Positions 15,950 through 23,639 of a stretch of 33,360 nucleotides of DNA are shown piece after piece (within the stretch, counting starts at the first letter, position 1; each line of letters starts with the position of its first letter). The notes under the pieces are model-generated. The model saw only the letters and a list, made by a program, of their open reading frames with translations. It had not been told where the DNA came from and ran no database searches. Location: positions 1-33,360 of the forward strand of contig JAPLNL010000050.1 of NCBI GenBank assembly GCA_026692905.1. The letters run 5' to 3'. Origin of the DNA: Planctomycetota bacterium (GTDB taxonomy: Bacteria; Planctomycetota; Planctomycetia; Pirellulales; Pirellulaceae). The position numbers and the translations under genes were made by a program.

Positions 15950-17029
15950 ATGCAACGACTCGTCCAAATATGCTTATTCCTGCAGGTTGTTGCCCCGTTT
16001 TCCAACGAAATCGCTCAAGCGCAGCCGACATACGAGCAGTACGCTGAAAAGGTAGGCAAAGAAAGCCGGCTTTGGATTGCGGAGCCTGGGGACACTGGGC
16101 TAAATCGCTGGGATCCTCGCGAGCTTTTCGAGGATAGCGGCATCCTGTTGGACTGGGATTCCAAACGCGTATTGCTCTTTCGTTCGACCGGCAAAGCGGA
16201 GACGACCATTCCGGGTGACACAATCGTTCGGATCGAACCTGCATGGACGAATGAGTCGGGCGAGGAAATCCATCGCCTGTTCATGGAACGCCAATTCAAA
16301 TTGGTGATTACCAAGGGACAGGAAGTAGTCAATAAATTCGAAAAAAGCGGTCTGCCTGTCTGGCAACGTCGACTCATCCTCGCCGAAATGATCGAATCTT
16401 GTTCGGCACTGGGGAAACCGCAAATTGCGGGAACCCTCTTTGTGGTTTTAGCAAAAGGAGCTCCACCGCCTGCCCTTCTCTTTTCGACGATCCCGCTTCC
16501 TTGGGGGGAAACGGCTTTCGCGGATGTGGACATGACGAAAATCCAAACTTCGGCGGTCGAATGGATCGCACAAGAGTCCGAGTCCTCAAAACTATTAGGT
16601 GCCGCATGGCTTCTTACTGGCACGAAACGAACGCTTGCCATCGAAACGCTTGAGCAATTGGCCAACAATTCCAAGTCACCCATGATTGTTGCTTATGCGA
16701 AAGCTCAACTCTGGCGGACGGTACCTCCCTCCGAAATTTTATCGGATCGATACCCTCGATGGCTTGCGGAGCGGGACAAGCTTTTACTTCCCGCCCAAGC
16801 TGGTCCGACCATGCTTTTGGCCGAAAGACTGCAACAAGCAGGGCAGACGAACCTGGCCATTCCCGAATGGCTACGCATTGCGACCATGCATGGGGATCGA
16901 TACCATCTGGTGACCAAGGCGATTCCGAAGGCAGCCGAAGCCCTTCGTGCCAGTGGCCGAGCGGTGGAAGCAGATCGAGTGCAATCGCTCCTCGATCGAT
17001 ACAAGATAGAAAAAAACGGCAAGAAATAG
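15950..17029 (+). CDS. Secreted protein of unknown function preceding a TolQ/ExbB gene
   Basis: This 359-residue protein has a signal peptide (about 1-24, ending near AQA) and no further membrane segment. The rest is mostly helical with repeated Leu/Ala/Glu patterns late in the protein (about 250-355), consistent with a TPR-like solenoid, though I cannot confirm a repeat. The N-terminal mature part has a strand-rich stretch around GILLDWDSKRVLLF. I do not recognise a family. The next gene starts 9 bases downstream, so the two are probably one operon, and a periplasmic partner of the channel protein is a reasonable inference. Confidence 0.78.
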   Translation: MQRLVQICLFLQVVAPFSNEIAQAQPTYEQYAEKVGKESRLWIAEPGDTGLNRWDPRELFEDSGILLDWDSKRVLLFRSTGKAETTIPGDTIVRIEPAWTNESGEEIHRLFMERQFKLVITKGQEVVNKFEKSGLPVWQRRLILAEMIESCSALGKPQIAGTLFVVLAKGAPPPALLFSTIPLPWGETAFADVDMTKIQTSAVEWIAQESESSKLLGAAWLLTGTKRTLAIETLEQLANNSKSPMIVAYAKAQLWRTVPPSEILSDRYPRWLAERDKLLLPAQAGPTMLLAERLQQAGQTNLAIPEWLRIATMHGDRYHLVTKAIPKAAEALRASGRAVEADRVQSLLDRYKIEKNGKK

Positions 17030-17038
17030 CAAGCGAGC

Positions 17039-17926
17039 ATGATGGCAGATATCAACCCAAGTCAAACATCCATCATGATCCAACGATTCAATCGAGCGAT
17101 CATTGTCGTTGCAATTGCATTTTGCTTGTGTTTGCCGAGTATCCTGAGCAAGACCGTGGTTGCGCAGGGAAACACACCAGCGGCCGGGACTCCTGCGACT
17201 CCAACCTCGACTGCACCGTCAGCGCAAGGGAAAGGCAAAGCGGCTGCTGAAGAATCTCTCTTGGCGGTCATCTTTAGCGGCGGGATCATGGGGATCGGAA
17301 TCATGATCGTTCTGATCCTGTTATCGATTTTCTCGGTGTACTTAGTGGTCGACCAAGCCATGGCGTTGCGAAAGAAGGAGTTGGTTCCCGCCGATCTTGT
17401 CGAAACCGTTCGGCAACTCTTGGCACAAGGTAAGCTTCAGGACGCGGATCAGGCATGCAGAAAAAGGCCGTGTCCGCTTTCCTTCGTTTTGGTGAGCGGT
17501 ATGTCCGAAATCGAATACGGTTGGCCCGCTGTTGAAAAGGCGCTCGAAGATTCAACCGCAGAACAAGCGGCCCGACTTTACCGTCGACTCGAGTATTTGT
17601 CCGTTATCGGGAATATCGCTCCGATGATCGGGTTGCTTGGAACGGTGACAGGGATGATTTTGGCGTTTCGCGAAGTGGCTTTATCGCAGGGGACAGCAGG
17701 GGCTGGCGATCTGGCAAGCGGCATTTACTCAGCCCTGGTTACGACCGTTTGCGGCCTCGTTATCGCGATTCCATCGTTAGCGGCCTTCGCCATTTTTCGC
17801 AACAAGATTGACGAGATCATTTCGGATACGGCGTACTCTGCTCAGCACGTCTTCAGCTCCGTGCGAAGAAGACTCCCCGGGGGCACAGTTGCTCGGCCAA
17901 ACGTTGCGGCGCCTCCACGCAGCTAA
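17039..17926 (+). CDS. MotA/TolQ/ExbB proton channel family protein
   Basis: This 295-residue protein has a signal-like N-terminus (about 13-43), an Ala/Pro/Thr-rich linker, a transmembrane segment (LLAVIFSGGIMGIGIMIVLI region, about 75-105), and two more helices. The first contains IGNIAPMIGLLGTVTGMILAF, the hallmark of TolQ/ExbB, and the second TTVCGLVIAIPSLAAFAIF. Proteins of this family use the proton gradient through a channel formed with ExbD/TolR. No ExbD/TolR gene follows; the next gene is a sulfatase after 249 bases. The start may be either ATG at 17039 or the ATG at 17075. It lies 9 bases after the secreted-protein gene. Confidence 0.9.
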   Translation: MMADINPSQTSIMIQRFNRAIIVVAIAFCLCLPSILSKTVVAQGNTPAAGTPATPTSTAPSAQGKGKAAAEESLLAVIFSGGIMGIGIMIVLILLSIFSVYLVVDQAMALRKKELVPADLVETVRQLLAQGKLQDADQACRKRPCPLSFVLVSGMSEIEYGWPAVEKALEDSTAEQAARLYRRLEYLSVIGNIAPMIGLLGTVTGMILAFREVALSQGTAGAGDLASGIYSALVTTVCGLVIAIPSLAAFAIFRNKIDEIISDTAYSAQHVFSSVRRRLPGGTVARPNVAAPPRS

Positions 17927-17935
17927 GCAAATAGT

Positions 17936-17962
17936 CGCAAGGTTTCGGGGTAAACCAATGCG
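17936..17962 (+). terminator. Hairpin after the TolQ/ExbB-like gene
   Basis: GGTTT (17941-17945) pairs with AAACC (17952-17956), extended by CGCA/TGCG outside a mismatch. It lies 10 bases beyond the stop. The following bases are pyrimidine rich but not a T run. It is a possible terminator. Confidence 0.3.
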
Positions 17963-18175
17963 ATTTCCTCCCCCTCTCCCCTAAGAGGTAACGCTGTGAA
18001 GCATTACAGGACGGCTGGTGCTTGCCCCAGGGTAAACCCGATCCGGACAGGCAGCAAATGGCCAAATAGCACCGGTGGTCGTTTCAAGGTAGGATAGACC
18101 AAAAATCGGAGCGACATCTAATGGTGATCGCTATTTTCCAATCGCCATTCCAATTGCTTCAACGACGGAACGAAA

Positions 18176-19516
18176 ATGATTCGAATGAATATATGCAGGT
18201 TCATCAAGTCCTGCATTCTCGTCTTTGCCTTACTTTCGCCGTTCAGTACTCAGACGATTTCGTATTCCGTCGAGCCCCCAAGGCCCAATATTATCTTTAT
18301 CCTTGCGGATGATTTTGGGATCGGCAACGTCGGTTGCTATGGTTCAGACCATTACAAGACGCCAAACATCGATATGCTTGCGAGCAATGGCACTCGATTC
18401 AATCGAGCATTTACGGCCGCGCTTTGCGGTCCGTCTCGTGCCATGATCATGTCGGGCCGTTATGCGTTTCGCAACGGTGCCACCAATCAAGATGCATGCA
18501 CACGCATGGACCATTCCGAGATTGTACTTCCGAAAGTATTCAAATCGGCTGGATATGCGACGGCCTCGATCGGAAAGTGGGGGCAGTTGCCAGGCTCGCC
18601 GGGTGACCATGGTTTCGATCATTCCTTGCGATTTAACGGTAGTGGCGTCTATTGGAATCAAGCGGACGAGAAACCTGTTTCGTATTTCATCAATGGCGTT
18701 GCAAAAAAGCTTGCTGCCAAAGAGTACATGCCGGACCTAATGCATGCTCAGGCCATGGCCTTTATCAAGCAGAATCCGACCAAGCCGTTCTTTTTGTACT
18801 ATTCGATGTCGCATGTTCATGGCGAAATTCAGCCAACACCAGATAGCGCACCGGGCAGCCGAAACCTCTTTGCTGACAATGTGCTTTACATGGATAAGCT
18901 GGTCGGTAAGCTCGTTTCAGAACTCGAATCGTTGCAGTTGAGAGAGAACACACTAATCGTTTTTATGGGAGACAATGGCACTGCCAAAGGGCAGGACAAA
19001 TTGTCAACGATAGGTGGCAGAAATCTCTCGGGGATGAAAGGCAGCATGCTAGAGTGCGGCGGAATGGTTCCCTTGATTGCCAACTGGCCCGGCAAAACGC
19101 CGTCGGGGAAGGTATGTGCCGACATGATCGACTCGACCGATTTCGTAATGACATTTGCCGAGCTTACAGGAGGCGTGTTACCGGAGAAGATTGTATTTGA
19201 TGGACAGAGCATTGCTCCGCATTTGCTAGGGCAATCCGGAAAGTCTCGGGATTGGGTTTACAATCAACTTGCAGCCATGTGGTATGTTCGGGATGCTCAC
19301 TGGAAGCTCAATCACCTTGGCGAACTTTTCGACATGAGCGACGCACCCTTTGCAGAGAAAAGAATCGAGGCAGACAGCCACGACTCCAATGCTGTTGCAG
19401 CCCGTCAACGCTTGACGGCAGTCCTTTCCAAGCTTGATCCAGCAGGAGGAATTCCGGATTCGGGGGACGGAACAGGACGTCACGCGAGCAAAGCCAAGAA
19501 GAAAGCGAAGGAGTAA
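18176..19516 (+). CDS. Secreted sulfatase (arylsulfatase family, CxPSR type)
   Basis: This 446-residue protein has a signal peptide (about 1-30) and a sulfatase fold: PNIIFILADDFG (metal ligands Asp45, Asp46), CGPSRAMIMSGR (84-95; Cys84 is the residue expected to become formylglycine), and GDNGT (Asp266, Asn267). The usual GKWHLG loop reads GKWGQ (Lys134, then Gly136), a variant I recall in other planctomycete sulfatases. It should remove sulfate from a sulfated polysaccharide or ester outside the cytoplasm, after maturation by a formylglycine-generating enzyme not seen in this window. The C-terminus is Lys/Ala rich. ATG at 18176 follows GACGGA. Confidence 0.93.
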   Translation: MIRMNICRFIKSCILVFALLSPFSTQTISYSVEPPRPNIIFILADDFGIGNVGCYGSDHYKTPNIDMLASNGTRFNRAFTAALCGPSRAMIMSGRYAFRNGATNQDACTRMDHSEIVLPKVFKSAGYATASIGKWGQLPGSPGDHGFDHSLRFNGSGVYWNQADEKPVSYFINGVAKKLAAKEYMPDLMHAQAMAFIKQNPTKPFFLYYSMSHVHGEIQPTPDSAPGSRNLFADNVLYMDKLVGKLVSELESLQLRENTLIVFMGDNGTAKGQDKLSTIGGRNLSGMKGSMLECGGMVPLIANWPGKTPSGKVCADMIDSTDFVMTFAELTGGVLPEKIVFDGQSIAPHLLGQSGKSRDWVYNQLAAMWYVRDAHWKLNHLGELFDMSDAPFAEKRIEADSHDSNAVAARQRLTAVLSKLDPAGGIPDSGDGTGRHASKAKKKAKE

Positions 19517-19548
19517 TCGCGTTTCCTGCGATCGATGGTGTGCATACT

Positions 19549-21144
19549 CTACCGGCTCTTCTTGAAATGCGCGAAGGACTCTGGCGAGGCCGCATTGCAG
19601 GCTCGTTCATAAGCCAACGGGAGCGGTTCGCGAAGCAGTTCGCCATCCGCGAGGAAATCGTAAAGTTCGCCGTAATGTTTTGTGTCGGTCTGAGAGACTC
19701 GATGCATGATGTGCCACGGGCGAAGGTCGCTTGGGCTTGCGAGGCCGATCGCCCCAAGCATCTCGCACAAACTCTTGATCGTTTCACGGTGGAAATTGGA
19801 AACGCGAATGCTCTTTTCGGTCGGGTCCAATCCAGCGTTCAGCCATGGGTTCTGTGTGGCAACGCCGACAGGACAGTGATTGCTATTGCACTGCAATGCT
19901 TGAATGCAGCCAAGCGAGAGCATCATCCCGCGAGCGGAGTAGCATGCGTCAGCTCCCAGCGCCAGTCGTTTCATCAGTGAAAATCCGGACGCAACTTTTC
20001 CGCTTGCTAGCACACGGATTTTGGATCGGAGCGAGTATCCCACCAAAGCGTTGTGAACGAAGATCAGTCCTTCGATTAGCGGAGCGCCGACATGATTTGA
20101 AAACTCGAGGGGGGCTGCCCCTGTTCCTCCCTCACCTCCATCGACTGCAATATAGTCAGGCGCAATCCCCGTTTTCACCATCGCTTTGCAAACGGCCAAG
20201 AACTCGCGACGTTTACCGACACAGAGTTTGATGCCGATAGGTTTGTCGTTGCCAAGCCTGCGTAGCTTTTCGATGAACTCCAACAATTCGATTGGATTAG
20301 AAAAGGCGGAGTGGCCGGGAGGAGACAGCACATCTTTGCCCATCGGCACCTTGCGGATGGCGGCTATTTCCGGTGTTAGTTTGGCGGCTGGCAATATTCC
20401 GCCATGCCCAGGTTTTGCCCCTTGAGATAACTTGAGCTCGATCATTTTGATATGCGGATGAGCAGCTTGTTCTGCGAAGAGTTCTTTAGAAAAAGTGCCG
20501 TCGTCATTTCTGCAGCCGAAATACCCCGTGCCTATTTGCCAAATGATATCGGCACCACCCTCGAAGTGATATGGACTGATGCCCCCCTCGCCGGTGTTGT
20601 GGGCGAAACCACCGATTTTAGCCCCTTTGCTGAGAGCTAAGATCGCATTTTTGCTCAAGGAGCCGTAGCTCATGGCTGAAATGTTGAGCAAGCTGGCGGA
20701 GTAGGGTTGCTTGCAATCTGGTCCACCAATCGTAATTCGCATGTCCTCAGGTTTATGGTGGAGAGGTGCCATTGAATGATTGATCCATTCATAGCCTGCT
20801 GCATAGACATCTTCTTTGGTTCCAAATGGAATTGTATCGCGGACTTTTTTCGCACGTTGATACACCAACGAACGTTGATCGCGATCGAACGGAACACCTT
20901 CGGTATCATTCTCAACAAAGTACTGATAAATTTCGGGTCGAATCAGCTCAAATAAATATCGCATACGACCAAGAACAGGGAAGTTGCGTGGGATCGAGTG
21001 TTTGACTTGAACAAAATCATAAATACCCAATGCTAAAACTGGGCCCAGGACAATCCAACTCCACAACAGAGAAGGCATTAGAAAAAGGGCTACGAAACTT
21101 AAGAAAAGGATAATCGAAATAAGAACGATGAATAACTTGCGCAT
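19549..21144 (-). CDS. Membrane-anchored FMN-binding glutamate-synthase-like protein
   Basis: This 531-residue protein has two N-terminal transmembrane helices (about 4-45). A domain like the FMN/synthase core of GltB follows, with SAMSYGSLSKNA (156-167), NTGEGGISPYH (183-193), the GAKPGHGG motif (242-249), DGGEGGTGAAP (335-345) and a [3Fe-4S]-type cysteine set, Cys413-x5-Cys419-x4-Cys424 (CPVGVAT). There is no glutaminase domain, so it is not a full glutamate synthase; the standalone family has uncertain substrates. It is convergent with the sulfatase (32-base gap). A strong inverted repeat lies 42 bases upstream of the ATG. Confidence 0.9.
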   Translation of the reverse strand: MRKLFIVLISIILFLSFVALFLMPSLLWSWIVLGPVLALGIYDFVQVKHSIPRNFPVLGRMRYLFELIRPEIYQYFVENDTEGVPFDRDQRSLVYQRAKKVRDTIPFGTKEDVYAAGYEWINHSMAPLHHKPEDMRITIGGPDCKQPYSASLLNISAMSYGSLSKNAILALSKGAKIGGFAHNTGEGGISPYHFEGGADIIWQIGTGYFGCRNDDGTFSKELFAEQAAHPHIKMIELKLSQGAKPGHGGILPAAKLTPEIAAIRKVPMGKDVLSPPGHSAFSNPIELLEFIEKLRRLGNDKPIGIKLCVGKRREFLAVCKAMVKTGIAPDYIAVDGGEGGTGAAPLEFSNHVGAPLIEGLIFVHNALVGYSLRSKIRVLASGKVASGFSLMKRLALGADACYSARGMMLSLGCIQALQCNSNHCPVGVATQNPWLNAGLDPTEKSIRVSNFHRETIKSLCEMLGAIGLASPSDLRPWHIMHRVSQTDTKHYGELYDFLADGELLREPLPLAYERACNAASPESFAHFKKSR

Positions 21145-21185
21145 CGGAAACTCGCTGCGGATTGGAATCTTCAGGGATTGAGGGG

Positions 21186-21225
21186 CAGTGATGTAGGTGT
21201 GTTTTATCAGACGACTACATCACTG
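21186..21225. promoter_or_regulatory. 11-bp perfect inverted repeat upstream of the glutamate-synthase-like gene
   Basis: CAGTGATGTAG (21186-21196) and CTACATCACTG (21215-21225) are exact inverted copies with 18 bases between. The site lies 42 bases before the ATG at 21144. It could be an operator for a dimeric regulator or a hairpin in the leader RNA. There is no direct evidence for either. Confidence 0.4.
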
Positions 21226-21470
21226 ACGACACCCTGACAGCACAACACTTTCGAAAAAGTTGTTCGCAACCTCAATCCTCGCTCTCCAAATTGCCTCTGT
21301 GGCGAAGTGCGATCCTGATTGCAAGATTTAGCAAGAATTGGGGGGGCGAGAGTAACGACTTGGTTGACATTAACGGCTACGACCAGCGCGGTGCCGTACT
21401 TCACGGCTTACAACCTGAATTCCTGTTGCAATCCTTAATTGGCCTGACGCTTTATGCCGAGAATCACAGC
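21226..21470. other. Gene-free stretch
   Basis: This is part of a 403-base gap between divergent genes. I find no convincing CDS, RNA gene or promoter in it; the open frames here lack Shine-Dalgarno signals and recognisable products. Confidence 0.5.
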
Positions 21471-21517
21471 AAGTCGACCACCGGTGCATTGTTACCGGTC
21501 TACCCCTAGGTCGACTT
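21471..21517 (+). terminator. Nested inverted repeat with T run ahead of a secreted-protein gene
   Basis: AAGTCGACC (21471-21479) pairs with GGTCGACTT (21509-21517). Inside, ACCGGT (21480-21485) pairs with ACCGGT (21494-21499). TTTT (21516-21519) follows, giving an intrinsic-terminator or attenuator look 30 bases before the ATG at 21548. No gene clearly needs termination here, so a leader regulatory hairpin is equally possible. Confidence 0.35.
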
Positions 21518-21547
21518 TTAATACACTTTTCAAAAGCAGGTGGCAGG

Positions 21548-22327
21548 ATGTCACTCATGAACGCAAGGATGTCCCAAAGAACCCAATTCCATACCTTCTT
21601 AGCAAGGTCAAGTTTTTTTGCTGGCATTGGTGTCGCGTTCTCCAATTGTTGTTTGCAAGGCCAGGAGAACGTATTTCGTCCTGCATCCATTCAACTGCCC
21701 GCTGTAACTACAGTCCCTGTTCCCGGATCGACGAAAACCAGTGTGGACGAGGCTGCAGCAACCAAATTGCAAGAGGACCCTGCGAAGACGTTGGATTTCG
21801 GAAAAGCCAACAAAAACAATGAGGAACCGGTGATGGCGAGTGAGCCAAAACCTAAGAACCGCGAGCCAATTTTACTACCAAATCTTTCTGTCCCAAACAC
21901 GTCCATCCAAGGTGTAGGGACGGGAGCAACTCCGGAAGATGTCGTAGGGGGGCGATTACCGCCCAGAATTCCCATGCCTTATGGTGCCGATCGCTACGGC
22001 TTTTGGGCGTTGGAAAGCAAGACCTGGACTGCGCCGGTTTTTTGCCACCAGCCGCTTTACTTCGAAGATGCAATGTTAGAGCGTCATGGCCACGAACGCT
22101 TCCCATATGCTCAACCGCTCGTGTCAGGGGCAAGGTTTTTTGGTAGTGTCGCGTTGCTACCGTACAAGTCCTATTTGCAACGCCCTCTCGAAGATCGATA
22201 TAGCACCGGCTACTCTCGTCCAGGCTCTGCTGCAGCTTGTGTGCGACAAAGAGTACCGTACGACGCTGGTGCGATGCGGTTCCAACTGCTCACGACAGGA
22301 ACGGCTGTCTTGGCTGGCCAACCGTAA
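21548..22327 (+). CDS. Secreted protein of a planctomycete-type family, function unknown
   Basis: This 259-residue protein has an N-terminal signal-like stretch (about 14-38) and a low-complexity Pro/Thr/Glu-rich linker to about 140. A conserved-looking C-terminal domain follows, with SKTWTAPVFCHQPLYFEDAM, LERHG, and PYAQPLVSGARFFGSVALLPYK. I recall similar segments (PLYFEDxxLER, QPlvSgarFFG, LPYK) in planctomycete hypothetical proteins, but know no function. The last 38 bases overlap the end of the convergent GT87 gene, so the two messages share complementary 3' ends. ATG 21548 is preceded by GCAGGTGG; ATG 21557 is an alternative. Confidence 0.78.
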   Translation: MSLMNARMSQRTQFHTFLARSSFFAGIGVAFSNCCLQGQENVFRPASIQLPAVTTVPVPGSTKTSVDEAAATKLQEDPAKTLDFGKANKNNEEPVMASEPKPKNREPILLPNLSVPNTSIQGVGTGATPEDVVGGRLPPRIPMPYGADRYGFWALESKTWTAPVFCHQPLYFEDAMLERHGHERFPYAQPLVSGARFFGSVALLPYKSYLQRPLEDRYSTGYSRPGSAAACVRQRVPYDAGAMRFQLLTTGTAVLAGQP

Positions 22328-23639
22328 GGCGAGCGGGAGAGGACTTAATGTTCATGGTGCCTTCCGTTCGCAGAACATTGGAATTCGGCATCAATACTCC
22401 CTGCAGTCTTAATTCGCATACCATTGCAATCAAGAGAATTGGCAAGATCGGAATAGGTAAGAACTGCTGGAGTTCGCCTGCAACCGTGACTCCAATTGCA
22501 AGCAGGCCATAGTAGGCAAATGCTCGTTGGCTTGCGGTGGTGGCTAGGCAGAGGATAGGCAACAGCAGGATACAAAGATCGTAGTGGTAGGTATGCGGAC
22601 TGAGCAAAAGGGTTGAACCGAGAATCAGCAGTCCCTTCTCAGGTGAGTCGATGGCAAAGTGGCGGTCTTCGAAGACGCAGTAAAGCAAGTAGAGCGAAAG
22701 TGGGAGACATATGGCCCATTTGCACCATTGCGTTAGTTCCGTAGGCAGACTGTATGCCATCGTCATTAGATTGCATGACCATTCCAGACGGTACCCAATG
22801 TTCTCCGCATAGTTCCCAGTAGTGCCCACTACCTTGGCAAACGCCATCCACGTATCCATGGGAACAAGGCAAGCGGTCGTTCCCCAAATCGCACAAACGC
22901 TGACGCTTGCCCCGACAAAGAAACGCCAGTTTCCGTTGCGAAGCATCACCAATGGTAGCAAGAAGAACAAAGTTGGCTTGATCGAAAGGATGCCGAATAC
23001 CATTCCAGACGCATAGTCGCGGTGGCACTGCAACAGTCTCCAGCTTAGGCAAATCAAGAGCAACCAACAAACACTTTTCTGGCCAAGTGTTATCGAAAAC
23101 AAAAGGGACGGAAAAAGGATCAAGCCCAACCACAAGTAACGGGTTTTGATTGCAACTTCGCTCGTCGAATTGCCGTTCTCGCTCCGCTGTTTATGGTTGG
23201 CGATATCGGCGATAAGCCTAGCCGAAAACCAAGCGGCTCCGATCAACAGCAACAGCCAGACCACGACGGCCTTTCGATAGCTCAGCATGGCCAAAGGAGT
23301 AAACAGGACGTAATGCGAGGGCGGATAAACGGGAGGAAAATACTGGTCTGTTTTCCAAGCAAAACCGACAATCTTGGGATCGTATTGCCAGGCGCGAAAG
23401 ACCTCAACGTTGTAGAGCTCGGAAACATGTCCGGTCAGAACCATGCGAGCCCCGACCCATTCCTGTAGGAAGTCTGCTCCATACGCTGTTCCTGTTTCTT
23501 CGGTATTCCACGCGTAGTTTGGCGCGAAAAGCAAATAGCTACACGCGATGCCTACGAAGACCAACAGCTGCAGCCAGCCCAATCGAGCATGAACAGTGGA
23601 TGAGTGAGCGACTGGTTCTGTAATACGGATTGTGCTCAT
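22290..23639 (-). CDS. GT87 / DUF2029-type membrane glycosyltransferase
   Basis: This 449-residue polytopic protein reads as a polyprenyl-phosphate-dependent, GT-C type glycosyltransferase of the DUF2029/GT87 group. After the first helix comes YGADFLQEWVGARMVLTG with an acidic Asp, followed by VYPPSHYVLFTPLAML and about nine further helices. Family members transfer sugars to envelope glycans; substrates vary. Its ATG overlaps the stop of the GGDEF-protein gene by 4 bases (23636-23639), so the two are translationally coupled and the sensor may govern envelope-glycan synthesis. Its 3' end overlaps the convergent secreted-protein gene by 38 bases. Confidence 0.82.
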   Translation of the reverse strand: MSTIRITEPVAHSSTVHARLGWLQLLVFVGIACSYLLFAPNYAWNTEETGTAYGADFLQEWVGARMVLTGHVSELYNVEVFRAWQYDPKIVGFAWKTDQYFPPVYPPSHYVLFTPLAMLSYRKAVVVWLLLLIGAAWFSARLIADIANHKQRSENGNSTSEVAIKTRYLWLGLILFPSLLFSITLGQKSVCWLLLICLSWRLLQCHRDYASGMVFGILSIKPTLFFLLPLVMLRNGNWRFFVGASVSVCAIWGTTACLVPMDTWMAFAKVVGTTGNYAENIGYRLEWSCNLMTMAYSLPTELTQWCKWAICLPLSLYLLYCVFEDRHFAIDSPEKGLLILGSTLLLSPHTYHYDLCILLLPILCLATTASQRAFAYYGLLAIGVTVAGELQQFLPIPILPILLIAMVCELRLQGVLMPNSNVLRTEGTMNIKSSPARLTVGQPRQPFLS

